From: Streptomyces tendae
GTDB taxonomy: Bacteria; Actinomycetota; Actinomycetes; Streptomycetales; Streptomycetaceae
NCBI RefSeq assembly: GCF_008632955.1
Contig: NZ_CP043959.1
Location: 992,001 to 1,056,000 of the forward strand
Length of the DNA stretch: 64,000 bases
Direction: 5' to 3'
Below the pieces are notes generated by a model. That model searched no databases. It was not told the origin of the DNA and worked only from the letters and a program-made list of their open reading frames with translations. Made by a program: the position numbers and the translations under genes. Position 1 is the stretch's first letter. Each line of letters opens with the position of its first letter. Shown here piece by piece: positions 36,265-47,295 of the stretch.

Positions 36265-36313
36265 ACGCAGGAAAGGGCGCCCCCTCCGCACAGGGAGCGC
36301 CCCTTTCCTGCGT
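36265..36313. terminator. Hairpin after the WhiB-like gene
   Basis: A 13-bp stem (36265-36277 with 36301-36313) encloses a 23-nt GC-rich loop that can pair further. It starts 6 bp after the stop. Confidence 0.65.
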
Positions 36314-36387
36314 GACCGCAAGCGAGCCGACCCACCCAGTGGCGCGGGACTCTGCGCGCACAATGGCGCCGGCCGGCTCAGCCCTCC

Positions 36388-36512
36388 CCAGGGGCGCGGG
36401 GAACTGCGCGCCCAACCCCCACGCACCGGCACCCGCCCGGGCACTCCGGTCCCTCCCCGGCGCCGTGCGGCTCAGCTAACCCAGGGGCGCGGGGAACTGC
36501 GCGCCCAACCCC
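36388..36512. repeat. Two identical 32-bp intergenic repeats
   Basis: CCAGGGGCGCGGGGAACTGC with its continuation GCGCCCAACCCC occurs identically at 36388-36419 and 36481-36512. A degenerate third copy lies near 36337-36369. This is a familiar dispersed Streptomyces intergenic motif; each copy can fold on itself. It fills most of the gap between the WhiB-like gene and glpX. Confidence 0.8.
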
Positions 36513-36546
36513 AGGCCGCCGCAGGCACCCACACCGGCCGGCATCG

Positions 36547-37581
36547 TCACTTGGCGCGGTCGAAGTCGATCGCGCTGTACGCCCGCAGCTTGCTGAGCCG
36601 ATGCTCGGAGTCGATCCGCCGCACCGTCCCCGACTTGGACCGCATCACGATCGAGTCGGTGGTGGCCGTCTCGGACCGGTAGCGCACCCCCCGCAGCAGC
36701 TCACCGTCCGTGATGCCGGTAGCCACGAAGAACACGTTGTCCCCCGTGACCAGATCCTCCGTGGTCAACACCCGGTCCAGGTCGTGCCCCGCGTCGATCG
36801 CCCGCTGCCGCTCCTCGTCGTCCTTCGGCCACAGCTTGCCCTGGATGGTGCCGCCCAGGCACTTGACCGCACAGGCCGAGATGATGCCCTCGGGGGTGCC
36901 GCCGACGCCCAGCAGCAGATCGATGCCGGTGCCCTCGCGCAGCGCCAGGATGGAGCCGGCCACGTCGCCGTCGGAGATCAGCTTGATACGCGCCCCGGTC
37001 TCCCGGATCTCCCTGATGATGCCGTCGTGCCGCGGCCGGTCCAGGATCACCACGGTGACGTCCTCGGGGGTGACCCGCTTGGCCTTGGCGACCCGGCGGA
37101 TGTTCACGCTCACCGGGGCGTTGATGTCGACGAAGTCGGCGGCCTCGGGGCCGGTGACCAGCTTGTCCATGTAGAACACGGCCGACGGGTCGAACATCGA
37201 ACCGCGCTCGGCGGCGGCCAGCACCGCGATCGCGTTGGTCATGCCCTTGGCGGTGAGCGTGGTGCCGTCGATCGGGTCGACGGCGATGTCGCACTCGGGG
37301 CCGGTGCCGTCGCCCACGCGCTCCCCGTTGAAGAGCATGGGGGCTTCGTCCTTCTCGCCCTCGCCGATGACGACGACGCCGTTCATCGAGACGGTGGAGA
37401 CCAGCGTGCGCATGGCGCGCACCGCGGCACCGTCGGCGCCGTTCTTGTCGCCGCGCCCTACCCAGCGGCCCGCGGCCATCGCCGCGGCCTCGGTGACCCG
37501 TACGAGCTCCAGGGCGAGGTTGCGGTCGGGGGCCTCGGAAGGGACATCGAGCTCGGACGGCAGGTGGTGGTGTTCGGTCAT
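36547..37581 (-). CDS. glpX: Class II fructose-1,6-bisphosphatase
   Basis: 344 residues. GlpX-type phosphatase of gluconeogenesis: metal/phosphate motifs [25 protein letters not shown] (about 110), the substrate-binding region [11 protein letters not shown] and [19 protein letters not shown] 37581 has AAAGGTG at about 8 nt; the frame continues upstream without family residues. Streptomycetes depend on this type rather than the class I enzyme. Confidence 0.95.
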   Translation of the reverse strand: MTEHHHLPSELDVPSEAPDRNLALELVRVTEAAAMAAGRWVGRGDKNGADGAAVRAMRTLVSTVSMNGVVVIGEGEKDEAPMLFNGERVGDGTGPECDIAVDPIDGTTLTAKGMTNAIAVLAAAERGSMFDPSAVFYMDKLVTGPEAADFVDINAPVSVNIRRVAKAKRVTPEDVTVVILDRPRHDGIIREIRETGARIKLISDGDVAGSILALREGTGIDLLLGVGGTPEGIISACAVKCLGGTIQGKLWPKDDEERQRAIDAGHDLDRVLTTEDLVTGDNVFFVATGITDGELLRGVRYRSETATTDSIVMRSKSGTVRRIDSEHRLSKLRAYSAIDFDRAK

Positions 37582-37730
37582 CGGAGCGCACCTTTCTGTA
37601 CGACGACGGCCGGATGAGGGTATGGCCACGACTCTATCGCCAGGCAGACAATATGAGCAGGGGGACCCACGGATGAGCGCGCAGGGGACCCCAAGGATGA
37701 GCGCTCCCGGCACCTGCGACGATAGGGGGC

Positions 37731-38255
37731 GTGGCAGGAACGAACAGCATGCAGAAGACCGCCCGGGACATGATCCTGTCCCTGGCCCTCATCGTGCTCG
37801 CGGCGGGAGTGGTGTGGCTGTTCATCCCGCACACGGACGGTGAGCCGGACGTCAAGCGGGTCGACTACCGCGTGGACCTGCTGACCGCCCGCCGCGCCGC
37901 CTCCTACCCGGTGGCCGCGCCCGAGGGCCTGTCCGAGCAGTGGAAGCCCACCTCGGTCCGCTACCGGGGCGCCGAGGACGAGGCATGGCACCTGGGCTTC
38001 CGGTCCCCCGACGGCGAGTACGTGGCGGTCGAGCAGTCCGCCGGCAAGCGGACGGCGTTCATCGAGGACACGACGCAGCGCGCGGAGAAGACCGGGGTCA
38101 CGGAGCGGATCGACGGCAGGACCTGGACGCGCTACGAGGGCGACCAGTACGACGCCCTGGTGCTGGAGGGCACCCCGGGCTCGACGACCGTGGTGACCGG
38201 CACGGCGTCCTTCGAGGAACTGACGACGGTGGTGGAGGCGCTGCGCACGGAGTGA
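37731..38255 (+). CDS. DUF4245 membrane-anchored protein
   Basis: 174 residues: one N-terminal membrane helix (about 13-33) and an extracytoplasmic DUF4245 domain ([20 protein letters not shown], GYxxV-like core, final [16 protein letters not shown]). Function unknown; conserved beside glpX in actinomycetes. GTG 37731 has GACGAT 7 nt upstream, so it is probably leaderless. A 16-bp duplication repeats its last codons immediately after the stop. Confidence 0.83.
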   Translation: MAGTNSMQKTARDMILSLALIVLAAGVVWLFIPHTDGEPDVKRVDYRVDLLTARRAASYPVAAPEGLSEQWKPTSVRYRGAEDEAWHLGFRSPDGEYVAVEQSAGKRTAFIEDTTQRAEKTGVTERIDGRTWTRYEGDQYDALVLEGTPGSTTVVTGTASFEELTTVVEALRTE

Positions 38256-38271
38256 GCTGCGCACGGAGTGA
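38240..38271. repeat. 16-bp tandem duplication over a stop codon
   Basis: GCTGCGCACGGAGTGA at 38240-38255 is repeated exactly at 38256-38271. The first copy holds the last codons and TGA of the DUF4245 gene; the second is untranslated. Confidence 0.85.
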
Positions 38272-38285
38272 GCGGCGCGCGCACG

Positions 38286-38333
38286 ACAAGGGGCGGGGCC
38301 CCGGATCGGCCGATCCGGGGCCCCGCCCCTTGT
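38286..38333. terminator. 48-bp perfect palindrome, bidirectional terminator
   Basis: The arms 38286-38309 and 38310-38333 are perfect complements (ACAAGGGGCGGGGCCCCGGA at the left end). It separates the converging DUF4245 and nitroreductase genes. Confidence 0.87.
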
Positions 38334-38349
38334 GCTGTCCCGCTCGGGC

Positions 38350-38940
38350 TCAGACGGTGGTGACGACCTGCTCGTACTCCAGGCGCGGGCTGCGCGGGAA
38401 CCAGGCGTCGGGGCCGGGGCGGCCGATGTTCACGACCATCAGCGGGGTGTGGTCGTCGTCCAGGAACTCCTTGCGCACGCCCTCGAAGTCGAGGCCGGTC
38501 ATCGGGCCGGCGGCCAGACCGGCGGCGCGCACGCCGATGATGAAGTAGGCGGCCTGGAGGGTGGCGTTCAGGGCGGCGGAGCCCTCACGGACCGGGCGCT
38601 CGGCGAAAACGGCGTCCTTGGCCTGCGGGAAGTGCGGGAAGAGGTGCGGCAGCTCCTCGTGGAACTCGTTGTCCGCGGAGAGGATGGCCACCAGCGGCGC
38701 GGCGGCCGTCTTGGACCGGTTGCCCTCGGCCATGTGCCGCACCAGGCGCTCGCGGGCCTCGGGGGAGCGGACCAGTGTGATACGCAGCGGCGACTGGTTC
38801 ATCGAGGTCGGGCCGTACTTGACCAGGTCGTGGATCGCCCGGACCTGCTCGTCGGTCACCGGCTCGTCGGTGAACGTGTTGGCGGTGCGCGCCTCACGGA
38901 ACAGCAGGTCCTGGGCGGCGGCGTCGAGAACGAGAGACAT
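38350..38940 (-). CDS. Nitroreductase family protein (RutE/HadB-like malonic semialdehyde reductase)
   Basis: 196 residues. FMN-dependent nitroreductase fold of the HadB/RutE group: FREARTANTFTDEPVTDEQV, VKYGPTSMNQSPLRI (FMN-binding Ser/Asn), and GPMTGLDFEGVRKEFL. RutE reduces malonic semialdehyde from pyrimidine breakdown; no other rut genes are nearby, so the substrate is uncertain. ATG 38940 begins the family domain. The well-formed upstream promoter with an inverted repeat suggests regulated, possibly inducible, expression. Confidence 0.85.
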   Translation of the reverse strand: MSLVLDAAAQDLLFREARTANTFTDEPVTDEQVRAIHDLVKYGPTSMNQSPLRITLVRSPEARERLVRHMAEGNRSKTAAAPLVAILSADNEFHEELPHLFPHFPQAKDAVFAERPVREGSAALNATLQAAYFIIGVRAAGLAAGPMTGLDFEGVRKEFLDDDHTPLMVVNIGRPGPDAWFPRSPRLEYEQVVTTV

Positions 38941-39011
38941 GCGTGAACCTTCATGGGGATGAGCGGTGGCCCGTGAGCCCGTAGGCGGACCACGGTCCGG
39001 TTGACGCTTCG

Positions 39012-39040
39012 ACAGTACCCCTATGAAGTTCAACCTTCAA
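39012..39040 (-). promoter_or_regulatory. Nitroreductase promoter with internal inverted repeat
   Basis: On the - strand TTGAAG (39035-39040) and TACTGT (39012-39017) are 17 bp apart. The spacer carries TGAAGGTTGAACTTCA (39024-39039), an inverted repeat in unusually A+T-rich DNA, as expected for a repressor site. Confidence 0.6.
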
Positions 39041-39113
39041 CAAAAGGCGGAGTGATGTGTTCCACTCCGCCCTCGACGCGCTGTTCCTTCGGCGAGCCGC
39101 TCCGGCCCGCCCC

Positions 39114-39365
39114 TCAGGCGTCCTCGTCCGCCTCCTCGGCCTCCTCCTCGGCGAGCGCCGCGTCCAGCCGGGCCCGCGCCCCGTCGAGCCGGCGCCGGCA
39201 CACCTTGGCCAGCTCCTCGCCCCGCTCCCACAGCGCCAGGGATTCCTCCAGCGTCGTACCGCCCGCCTCCAGGCGTCGCACGACCTCGATCAGCTCGTCC
39301 CGCGCCTGCTCGTATCCGAGCGCCTCCGCCGCCGCCGCGGCCGTCTGCTCCGTCTTGCCGGTCAT
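39114..39365 (-). CDS. xseB: Exodeoxyribonuclease VII small subunit
   Basis: 83 residues: [20 protein letters not shown] and [19 protein letters not shown] are the XseB helical signature, followed by an acidic tail. Several copies assemble on XseA to give the single-strand DNA exonuclease. Start taken at ATG 39365; GTG 39374 is an alternative. It begins 10 bp after xseA. Confidence 0.93.
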   Translation of the reverse strand: MTGKTEQTAAAAAEALGYEQARDELIEVVRRLEAGGTTLEESLALWERGEELAKVCRRRLDGARARLDAALAEEEAEEADEDA

Positions 39366-39375
39366 TCCGCCCACC

Positions 39376-40581
39376 CTATGTATCGACTCGGACAGTGAAC
39401 TCGCCCGCGGACACCCGCGCCCGCAGCACCTCGCCGGGCCCCACCTCGTCCGGAGCGCGCACCGCGTGCCCGTCCTCCCGCTGCAGCACCGCGTACCCGC
39501 GCTTCAGCGTGGCCGCGGGGGAGAGGGCCACCACGCGCGCGTGGGTGTGCGTCAGCTCGGAGTCGGCCCGGTCCAGCTGGTGGCGCAGCGCCCGCCGCGC
39601 CCGGTCCAGCAGCATGGTGACCTCGTCGGCCCGCGCGTCGATCATCCGGTGCGGATCCTGTATCGACGGCCGGGCCAGCGCGTGCGCCAGCCCCCGCTCC
39701 TCGCGGTCGAGCAGCGCCCCGACGCAGCGCCGCGCGCGGTCCCGCAGCATCCGCACCCGCTCGTACTCCTCGCCCACGTCCGGCACCACCTTCTTGGCCG
39801 CGTCGGTCGGTGTGGAGGCGCGCAGGTCGGCGACCAGGTCCAGCAGCGGGCTGTCCGGCTCGTGCCCGATCGCCGAGACGACCGGCGTGCGGCAGGCGGC
39901 CACGGCCCGCACCAGCTGCTCGTCGGAGAACGGCAGCAGGTCCTCCACGCTGCCCCGCCGCGCGCCACGACGATCACGTCCACCTCGTCGAGCGCGTCCA
40001 GCTCCTTCACGGCCTGGACCACCTGCGGCACCGCGTGCACCCCCTGCACGGGCACGTTGCGCACCTCGAAGCGGACGGCGGGCCAGCGGTGCCGGGCGTT
40101 CTCCAGGACGTCCCGCTCGGCCGCCGACGCGCGCCCGCAGACCAGCCCGATCAGATGCGGCAGGAACGGCAGCGGCTTCTTGCGCTCCGGCGCGAAGAGC
40201 CCCTCCCGCGCCAGCGACTTCTTCAGCTGCTCCAGCCGCGCCAGCAGCTCCCCGACCCCCACCGGGCGGATCTCGGCGGCGCGCAGCGAGAGCTGCCCGC
40301 GGGCGCGTACCACTCGGGCTTGCAGTGCACGACCACCGCGCGCCCTCACTCACGACGTCCGCGACGGCGTCGAACACCTGCCGGTAGCAGGTCACCCCCA
40401 CCGAGATGTCGTACGACGGGTCGCGCAGGGTCAGGAACACCACCCCCGCGCCCGGACGCCGCGACAGCTGGGTGATCTGACCCTCCACCCACACGGCGCC
40501 GAGCCGGTCGATCCACCCTCCGATGAGCCGCGACACCTCCCCGACCGGCAGGGGGGCTTCCGCGGACGTGTTCACAGCCAT
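39376..40581 (-). CDS. xseA: Exodeoxyribonuclease VII large subunit (three frameshifts)
   Basis: The gene reads [20 protein letters not shown] (OB-fold start) in one frame, [12 protein letters not shown] in a second, [20 protein letters not shown] through [12 protein letters not shown] in a third, then [20 protein letters not shown] to the end in the first. The steps lie near 40335, 40301-40303 and 39953-39956, each explained by one missing C/G in a short run. The three losses sum to one codon. Restored, it is a normal ~402-residue XseA that cuts single-stranded DNA. Most likely intact in the organism. Confidence 0.8.
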   Translation of the reverse strand: MAVNTSAEAPLPVGEVSRLIGGWIDRLGAVWVEGQITQLSRRPGAGVVFLTLRDPSYDISVGVTCYRQVFDAVADVVSEGARWSCTASPSGTRPRAALAARRRDPPGGGRGAAGAAGAAEEVAGAGGALRAGAQEAAAVPAASDRAGLRARVGGRAGRPGERPAPLARRPLRGAQRARAGGARGAAGGPGREGAGRARRGGRDRRGARRGSVEDLLPFSDEQLVRAVAACRTPVVSAIGHEPDSPLLDLVADLRASTPTDAAKKVVPDVGEEYERVRMLRDRARRCVGALLDREERGLAHALARPSIQDPHRMIDARADEVTMLLDRARRALRHQLDRADSELTHTHARVVALSPAATLKRGYAVLQREDGHAVRAPDEVGPGEVLRARVSAGEFTVRVDT

Positions 40582-40664
40582 GCCCGCGAGACTAGTGCGC
40601 CCCGCCGACACCGGTGCGCCGCCACCGTCGGCGCACCGGGACCGGACACCCGGGGCCCGGCCCT

Positions 40665-40670
40665 TACGAT
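40665..40670 (+). promoter_or_regulatory. TACGAT -10 box, leaderless ispH
   Basis: TACGAT ends 7 nt before ATG 40678. It contains the upstream in-frame ATG 40669, which rules that codon out as the start. Confidence 0.55.
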
Positions 40671-40677
40671 GGGACGC

Positions 40678-41687
40678 ATGACCGCTTCGTCTGGCCGCCG
40701 TGTCCTGCTCGCCGCCCCCGGGGCTACTGCGCGGGAGAAGTCGAGTCCGTGATCGCCGTCGAGAAGGCCCTGGAGCAGTACGGGGCTCCCGTCTACGTCC
40801 GGCACGAGATCGTGCACAACAAGTACGTCGTGCAGACCCTGGAGAAGAAGGGCGCGATCTTCGTCGAACGGACGGAGGAGGTCCCCCCGGGCAACATCGT
40901 CATGTTCTCCGCGCACGGCGTCGCCCCGGTCGTCCACGAGGAGGCCGAGCGCGGCCGGCTGGCCACCATCGACGCCACCTGCCCGTTGGTCACCAAGGTC
41001 CACAAGGAAGCCGTCCGGTTCGCTGCCGACGACTACGACATCCTCCTGATCGGTCACGAGGGCCACGAGGAGGTCATCGGCACCTCCGGCGAGGCCCCCG
41101 ACCACATCCAGCTCGTCGACGGCCCGGCCGACGTGGCGAAGGTCGAGGTCCGCGACCCGTCGAAGGTCGTCTGGCTCTCCCAGACCACGCTGAGCGTCGA
41201 CGAGACCATGGAGACCGTCGACGCCCTCAAGGAGAAGTTCCCGCAGCTCATCTCCCCGCCGAGCGACGACATCTGCTACGCCACGCAGAACCGGCAGCTC
41301 GCCGTGAAGCAGATGGGCGCCGAGGCCGACCTGGTGATCGTCGTCGGCTCCCGCAACTCCTCGAACTCCAAGCGGCTGGTCGAGGTCGCCAAGCTGGCCG
41401 GCGCCCGCGACGCCCACCTGGTGGACTTCGCCGACGAGATCGAGGAGGCCTGGCTGGAGGGCGTGACCACGGTCGGCGTCACCTCGGGCGCCTCGGTGCC
41501 GGAGGTCCTGGTCGAGCAGGTCCTGGAGTGGCTGTCGCAGCGCGGCTTCGAGGACGTCGAGATCGTCAAGGCGGCCGAGGAGTCCATCACCTTCTCCCTG
41601 CCCAAGGAGCTCCGCCGCGACCTGCGGGAGGAAGCCGCCACGCTGGTGGCCGAGCGGGGCGGCAAGGGCACCGGCGCGCAGTCCTGA
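40678..41687 (+). CDS. ispH: 4-hydroxy-3-methylbut-2-enyl diphosphate reductase (one frameshift)
   Basis: Last enzyme of the MEP isoprenoid pathway, about 336 residues. The N terminus [13 protein letters not shown] is in one frame and RGYCAG in another; one missing C in the run at 40715-40719 explains this. Fe-S ligands: Cys in RGYCAG, in DATCPLVTK and in [23 protein letters not shown] and [11 protein letters not shown] follow. After the first Cys the usual V-D-R-A is read as E-V-E-S, which is odd. The pathway is essential in Streptomyces, so a true null is unlikely. Confidence 0.87.
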
Positions 41688-41748
41688 GCACCCTCCGCGG
41701 GCGGCGGCGGTCACGGCGTTCGACTCCGTGACCGTCCGTCGTACGTCG

Positions 41749-41754
41749 TAACGT
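41749..41754 (+). promoter_or_regulatory. -10 box, leaderless ppgK
   Basis: TAACGT ends 6 nt before ATG 41761, with no ribosome site between. Confidence 0.4.
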
Positions 41755-41760
41755 GGATCC

Positions 41761-42507
<747 letters not shown>

Positions 42508-42514
42508 GCGGGGC

Positions 42515-42551
42515 GGTGCCGCCGGCCGGTGCGCGCGGTGCCGGCGGCACC
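42515..42551. terminator. Bidirectional hairpin
   Basis: GGTGCCGCCGGC (42515-42526) pairs with GCCGGCGGCACC (42540-42551) around a 13-nt loop, between two converging genes. Confidence 0.7.
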
Positions 42552-42567
42552 GGGGTGCCGTGCGGGG

Positions 42568-43194
42568 TCAGGCCGTGGCGCGTGGCCGGTTCTGCTTCGC
42601 CCGACGGTTGATCACCCGCACCCGCCGCACCCGGCGGACGAGCACCAGCGCACCGGCGGCCAGCGTGCCGCCGTAGAGCCAGCCCGCCTGGGTGGCGAGG
42701 CCCGTCACCATGCCCATCAGCCGGTCGAGGGTGCTCCCGCCGCCCTCGTCGGCGACGGGCACCATCCCCACGGCGAAGGCGATCGGCAGCACCACGGGCG
42801 CGATCAGCAGGTCCCCGTCGCGCACCCACAGCGCGGTCAGCACGCACACGGGCAGGAAGAGCACCCCGTAGACCGTCTGCGAGGCGCCGAACAGCGCCTC
42901 CGTCAGCAAGCCGAGCGCCAGCATCACGGCCCCGCAGAACAGCCCGCTGCCGAGTCCGGTGAGGCGCGGTCCCGGCAGGCGCCGGGCGTCGGGCGGGGGA
43001 GCGGGCCGGCGCCCGGGCGGCCGGGAGGGCCGCTGGGAGCGCGGGGACCTGGCCACCCCGCCGCCCGCCGCCCGGCCCGCCTGCGGGGGCAGCGGTGGCC
43101 TGGGTGACCGTGACGAACGAGGCGGTGGCGGTGGGCCCGGCGCCGGGTCGCGTCGCGGTCCGTGCTGGGCGGGTCGCGTCCTGTGTTGCTCCAC
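42568..43194 (-). CDS. DUF6542 membrane protein
   Basis: 208 residues. The first ~80 are disordered and Pro/Arg-rich; four membrane helices follow (about 83-105, 107-125, 130-148, 165-190) with the motif [20 protein letters not shown], then a basic tail. I place it in the DUF6542 family, conserved between ppgK and ychF in streptomycetes. Function unknown. Start GTG 43194. Confidence 0.77.
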   Translation of the reverse strand: MEQHRTRPAQHGPRRDPAPGPPPPPRSSRSPRPPLPPQAGRAAGGGVARSPRSQRPSRPPGRRPAPPPDARRLPGPRLTGLGSGLFCGAVMLALGLLTEALFGASQTVYGVLFLPVCVLTALWVRDGDLLIAPVVLPIAFAVGMVPVADEGGGSTLDRLMGMVTGLATQAGWLYGGTLAAGALVLVRRVRRVRVINRRAKQNRPRATA

Positions 43195-43452
43195 TGGACC
43201 AACTTAGGTCGTTTTATGTGCCGAGCTGTCCGTCAGACACGCCGAGAACCGGACGTCGGCGAGGCGTGGGCGGGACGCCGGGCGGCCGCCGGCCGGGTGC
43301 CCGTCGTGCGCCGGCCGGACGTCGGCCATGCATCGGGCGGGCGTTCGACACAGCGGCCGGGCGCCCGCGGGTACGCCGTAGACTGGTGGATCGGTCCACG
43401 CTGCCCAGCCGGCCGGTCCTCGCCCCCATCCTCACGTACGGGAAGTCGCAAC

Positions 43453-44541
<1,089 letters not shown>

Positions 44542-44889
44542 TCACGGCCATGGCTCGGTCTCGGTCGAGCCGGCACGTGTGCAGGTCAGCGGGGTCGGCC
44601 CGGTTTCGGTCCGGCCCCGTCGGCATTCCCGGTACCGGGTTTCCGCTGGTCGGCGCGCGGCGGTTTCGTCAGCTCGGCGGCTCGGCGGCTCGGCGTCCCG
44701 GCGTACGCGCGCGGAGAGGCCTTCGCAGTCCAGGACGAGGGCCCCGCCCACGCGGCGTCCGCCGGGCTTGCCGCGTACCACGCGGAATCGCCCGCTCGGC
44801 GTCGGCCGCCCGCCGGTCCGTCGGACCGCGTACCGAGACCTGGGGGCGACCCATCACATCGGCGTGGGTGGTGGGAGGATGCGCGGAGT
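44542..44889 (+). other. Gene-free region before the SNF2 gene
   Basis: 348 bp with no supported gene. There are short degenerate repeats (CGGCGGCTCGGCGGCTCGGC near 44680) and several tetranucleotide-biased stretches. I see no promoter with confidence. Confidence 0.4.
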
Positions 44890-47085
44890 GTGAAAGGGGC
44901 TCGGGTGGGGCGGGACGAGCGGGACACCGTCACAAGGGGAACGCGGCTGCACGAAGCGGCGCGGGCCGTGGCCGCCGACCACGGCAAGGCCGTCGGCGCG
45001 GTGAGGGCGGCGCTGCGGCCGATCCACGACGCGGCGGTCAAGCGGGAGCTCGACACCATTCCCGTCGCCCGGCTGCAGGACGTCACCGAAGGACGCCTGC
45101 GCCTGGGGAACGTGGAGGGCGGCGGCCTGCGCACGGTGGGCGCTGTCCTCGAAGCGGGTCCCTACCGGCTGCGCCAGATTCCCGGGGTGGGGCAGCGCAC
45201 GGTCGACCAGATGCTCGCCGCGGCTCGCCGGCTCTCCGAGGCCGTGCACGAGACGGTGGCCGTCCACCTGGACGTGGACCGGCCGGAGACGGGCACCACC
45301 GCACTGGTCATGGCCCTGCACGTCATGGTGGAGGCGGGACCGGAGGCCCGGCGCGCGGTGGACCGGGCCGCGGCCCTGTCGGAGCGCCTCGGCCCGCTGC
45401 TGGCCGAGGCGCGGCCCGCCGCCGGACGTATCAGGATGCTGCTGGCCGGCCAGGAGAAGAGGGCGCGCGCCCTCGCGGCGGTAGACGAGATCCGCTCGCT
45501 GGTGGAGGAGGCCGAGCAGGCGGGCCTGCCCGAGCTGCTCGCCCAGACGTCGGTGGACCTGCTGCGCGGATCCCCGTCCGACGTCGCGGCCTGGGTGGAC
45601 TTCGAACTCCGTTCCGCCGAGTACTACAGCCTGCTCGCCGAGATCGCCGGCCGGCCGCCCGACACGGCCGCGGCCGAGGGCTTCCTGCCGGAGGAGATCG
45701 CCGAGCGGGTACGGACCCAGCACCTCGACGACACGCACCGCCGGGTCTCCCTGCGTGGCTACCAGGCGTTCGGCGCGCGCTTCGCCCTCGCCCAGCGCAA
45801 GGTGATACTCGGCGACGAGATGGGCCTCGGGAAGACCATCCAGGCGATCGCCGTGCTGGCACACCTGGCCGCCGAAGGGCAGAGCCACTTCATGGTCGTC
45901 TGTCCGGCGAGCGTTCTCGTGAACTGGACCCGGGAGATCGAGGCCCGCAGCGCCCTGCGCGTCACGGTGCTCCACGGTCCCGACCGGCACGACGCGTTCG
46001 CGGACTGGAAAGGGCGGGGCGGGGTGGGGGTGACGACGTTCGACGCACTGCGCGGCTTCCCGCTGCCCGGGGGCGGGGAGGTCGGCCTGCTCGTCGTCGA
46101 CGAAGCGCACTCCGTGAAGAACCCGAGGGCCAAGCGGTCCGAGACGGTCGCGCTGTGGACCGAGCGCTGTGAGCGCGGCCTCTTCATGACCGGGACCCCG
46201 ATGGAGAACCGGGCCGCGGAGTTCCGCAACCTGGTCCGGATGCTCGACGCGAAGGTCGCGGACTCCTTGGGCGAGCGAGGCGCCTTGGTGGGATCGGTCG
46301 CCTTCCGCAGGACCGTCGCCCCGGTCTACCTGAGGCGCAACCAGGAGGACGTGCTGACCGAACTCCCCAGTCTTCAGCGGACCGACGAGTGGGAGGAGCT
46401 GAGCGCGGCGGACGAGGAGGCGTACCGCGAAGCCGTGCGCGCCGGAAACTTCATGGCGATGCGCAGGGCCGCGTACGCACGCCCCGAGAGGTCGGCCAAG
46501 CTGGCCCGCCTCCGCGAGATCGTCCAGGAGGCCGGCGAGAACGGGCAGAAGACGGTGGTCTTCTCCTACTTCAAGGACGTGCTGGCCGTGGTGGAGGCAG
46601 CGCTCGCCGCGGACTCCGCCGCCGACGCCGCGGTGTTCGGCCCACTCACCGGAGGCGTCACGGCAGCGCGGCGACAGCGGATCGTCGACGACTTCGCCGG
46701 TGTGCAGGGGCCGGCGGTGCTTCTGGCGCAGGTGCAGGCGGCCGGCGTGGGCCTCAACATGCAGGCTGCCTCCGTCGTCGTCATCTGCGAACCGCAGATC
46801 AAGCCGACCATCGAGCACCAGGCGGTCGCCCGGGCCCACCGCATGGGCCAGGTCAGGCCGGTACGCGTGCACCGCCTGCTTGCCACCGGGGGAGTGGACG
46901 AGCGCATGGTGACGATGCTGGAGAAGAAGACCCGCCTGTTCGATGCCTACGCCCGCCGCAGCGCCGTGGCCGAAGCGACCCCGGACGCGGTCGACGTGTC
47001 GGACACCGAGCTGGCCCGCCGCATCGTCGAGGAGGAACAGACCCGCCTCGGCCTGACGAACGGGAGCCCCACGACACCCGGTTAA
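44890..47085 (+). CDS. SNF2/DEAD-like helicase with N-terminal helix-hairpin-helix
   Basis: 731 residues. An N-terminal region has a helix-hairpin-helix-like element (about 85-110, LRQIPGVGQRTVDQML); a helical stretch leads to the SNF2 ATPase (about 290-710): motif I LGDEMGLGKTIQ, motif II VVDEAHSVKNP, motif III MTGTPMENR, and helicase C with VFSYFKDVLAVVE and ARAHRMGQ. SNF2 proteins remodel protein-DNA complexes; many bacterial ones are in defence or repair. None of its neighbours is a known defence gene. Start GTG 44890 is the likely one; GGAGG lies 15 nt upstream. Confidence 0.85.
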   Translation: MKGARVGRDERDTVTRGTRLHEAARAVAADHGKAVGAVRAALRPIHDAAVKRELDTIPVARLQDVTEGRLRLGNVEGGGLRTVGAVLEAGPYRLRQIPGVGQRTVDQMLAAARRLSEAVHETVAVHLDVDRPETGTTALVMALHVMVEAGPEARRAVDRAAALSERLGPLLAEARPAAGRIRMLLAGQEKRARALAAVDEIRSLVEEAEQAGLPELLAQTSVDLLRGSPSDVAAWVDFELRSAEYYSLLAEIAGRPPDTAAAEGFLPEEIAERVRTQHLDDTHRRVSLRGYQAFGARFALAQRKVILGDEMGLGKTIQAIAVLAHLAAEGQSHFMVVCPASVLVNWTREIEARSALRVTVLHGPDRHDAFADWKGRGGVGVTTFDALRGFPLPGGGEVGLLVVDEAHSVKNPRAKRSETVALWTERCERGLFMTGTPMENRAAEFRNLVRMLDAKVADSLGERGALVGSVAFRRTVAPVYLRRNQEDVLTELPSLQRTDEWEELSAADEEAYREAVRAGNFMAMRRAAYARPERSAKLARLREIVQEAGENGQKTVVFSYFKDVLAVVEAALAADSAADAAVFGPLTGGVTAARRQRIVDDFAGVQGPAVLLAQVQAAGVGLNMQAASVVVICEPQIKPTIEHQAVARAHRMGQVRPVRVHRLLATGGVDERMVTMLEKKTRLFDAYARRSAVAEATPDAVDVSDTELARRIVEEEQTRLGLTNGSPTTPG

Positions 47086-47171
47086 GGGGCCACTTCGGTG
47101 TCCGGTTGAAGGGCCTCTCGGCCCGGAGGACCGGCTGGGCGCGGCCGGCCGGGCGCCTGCATACTCGGGCC

Positions 47172-47290
47172 GTGGACCGGGCCGGGATGTACGACTGTTT
47201 CGGGGATGTCGATCGTGTTCCCGAGTTGCTTTGGCGGGTCGAGCGGGGGGACGACGGCGAGGCGTGGGACGAGCTGGGGCACCGGCTGCC
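47172..47290 (+). pseudogene. 5' remnant of a HEAT-repeat-like gene
   Basis: The first ~40 codons (GDVDRVPELLWRVERGDDGEAW, ending DELGHRL) look like the start of an actinomycete HEAT-repeat protein. After about 47290 the frame continues only as antisense of the M14 peptidase remnant. GTG 47172 is the apparent start. It was cut off by the deletion that fused it to the converging gene. Confidence 0.6.
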
Positions 47291-47295
47291 GCTCA

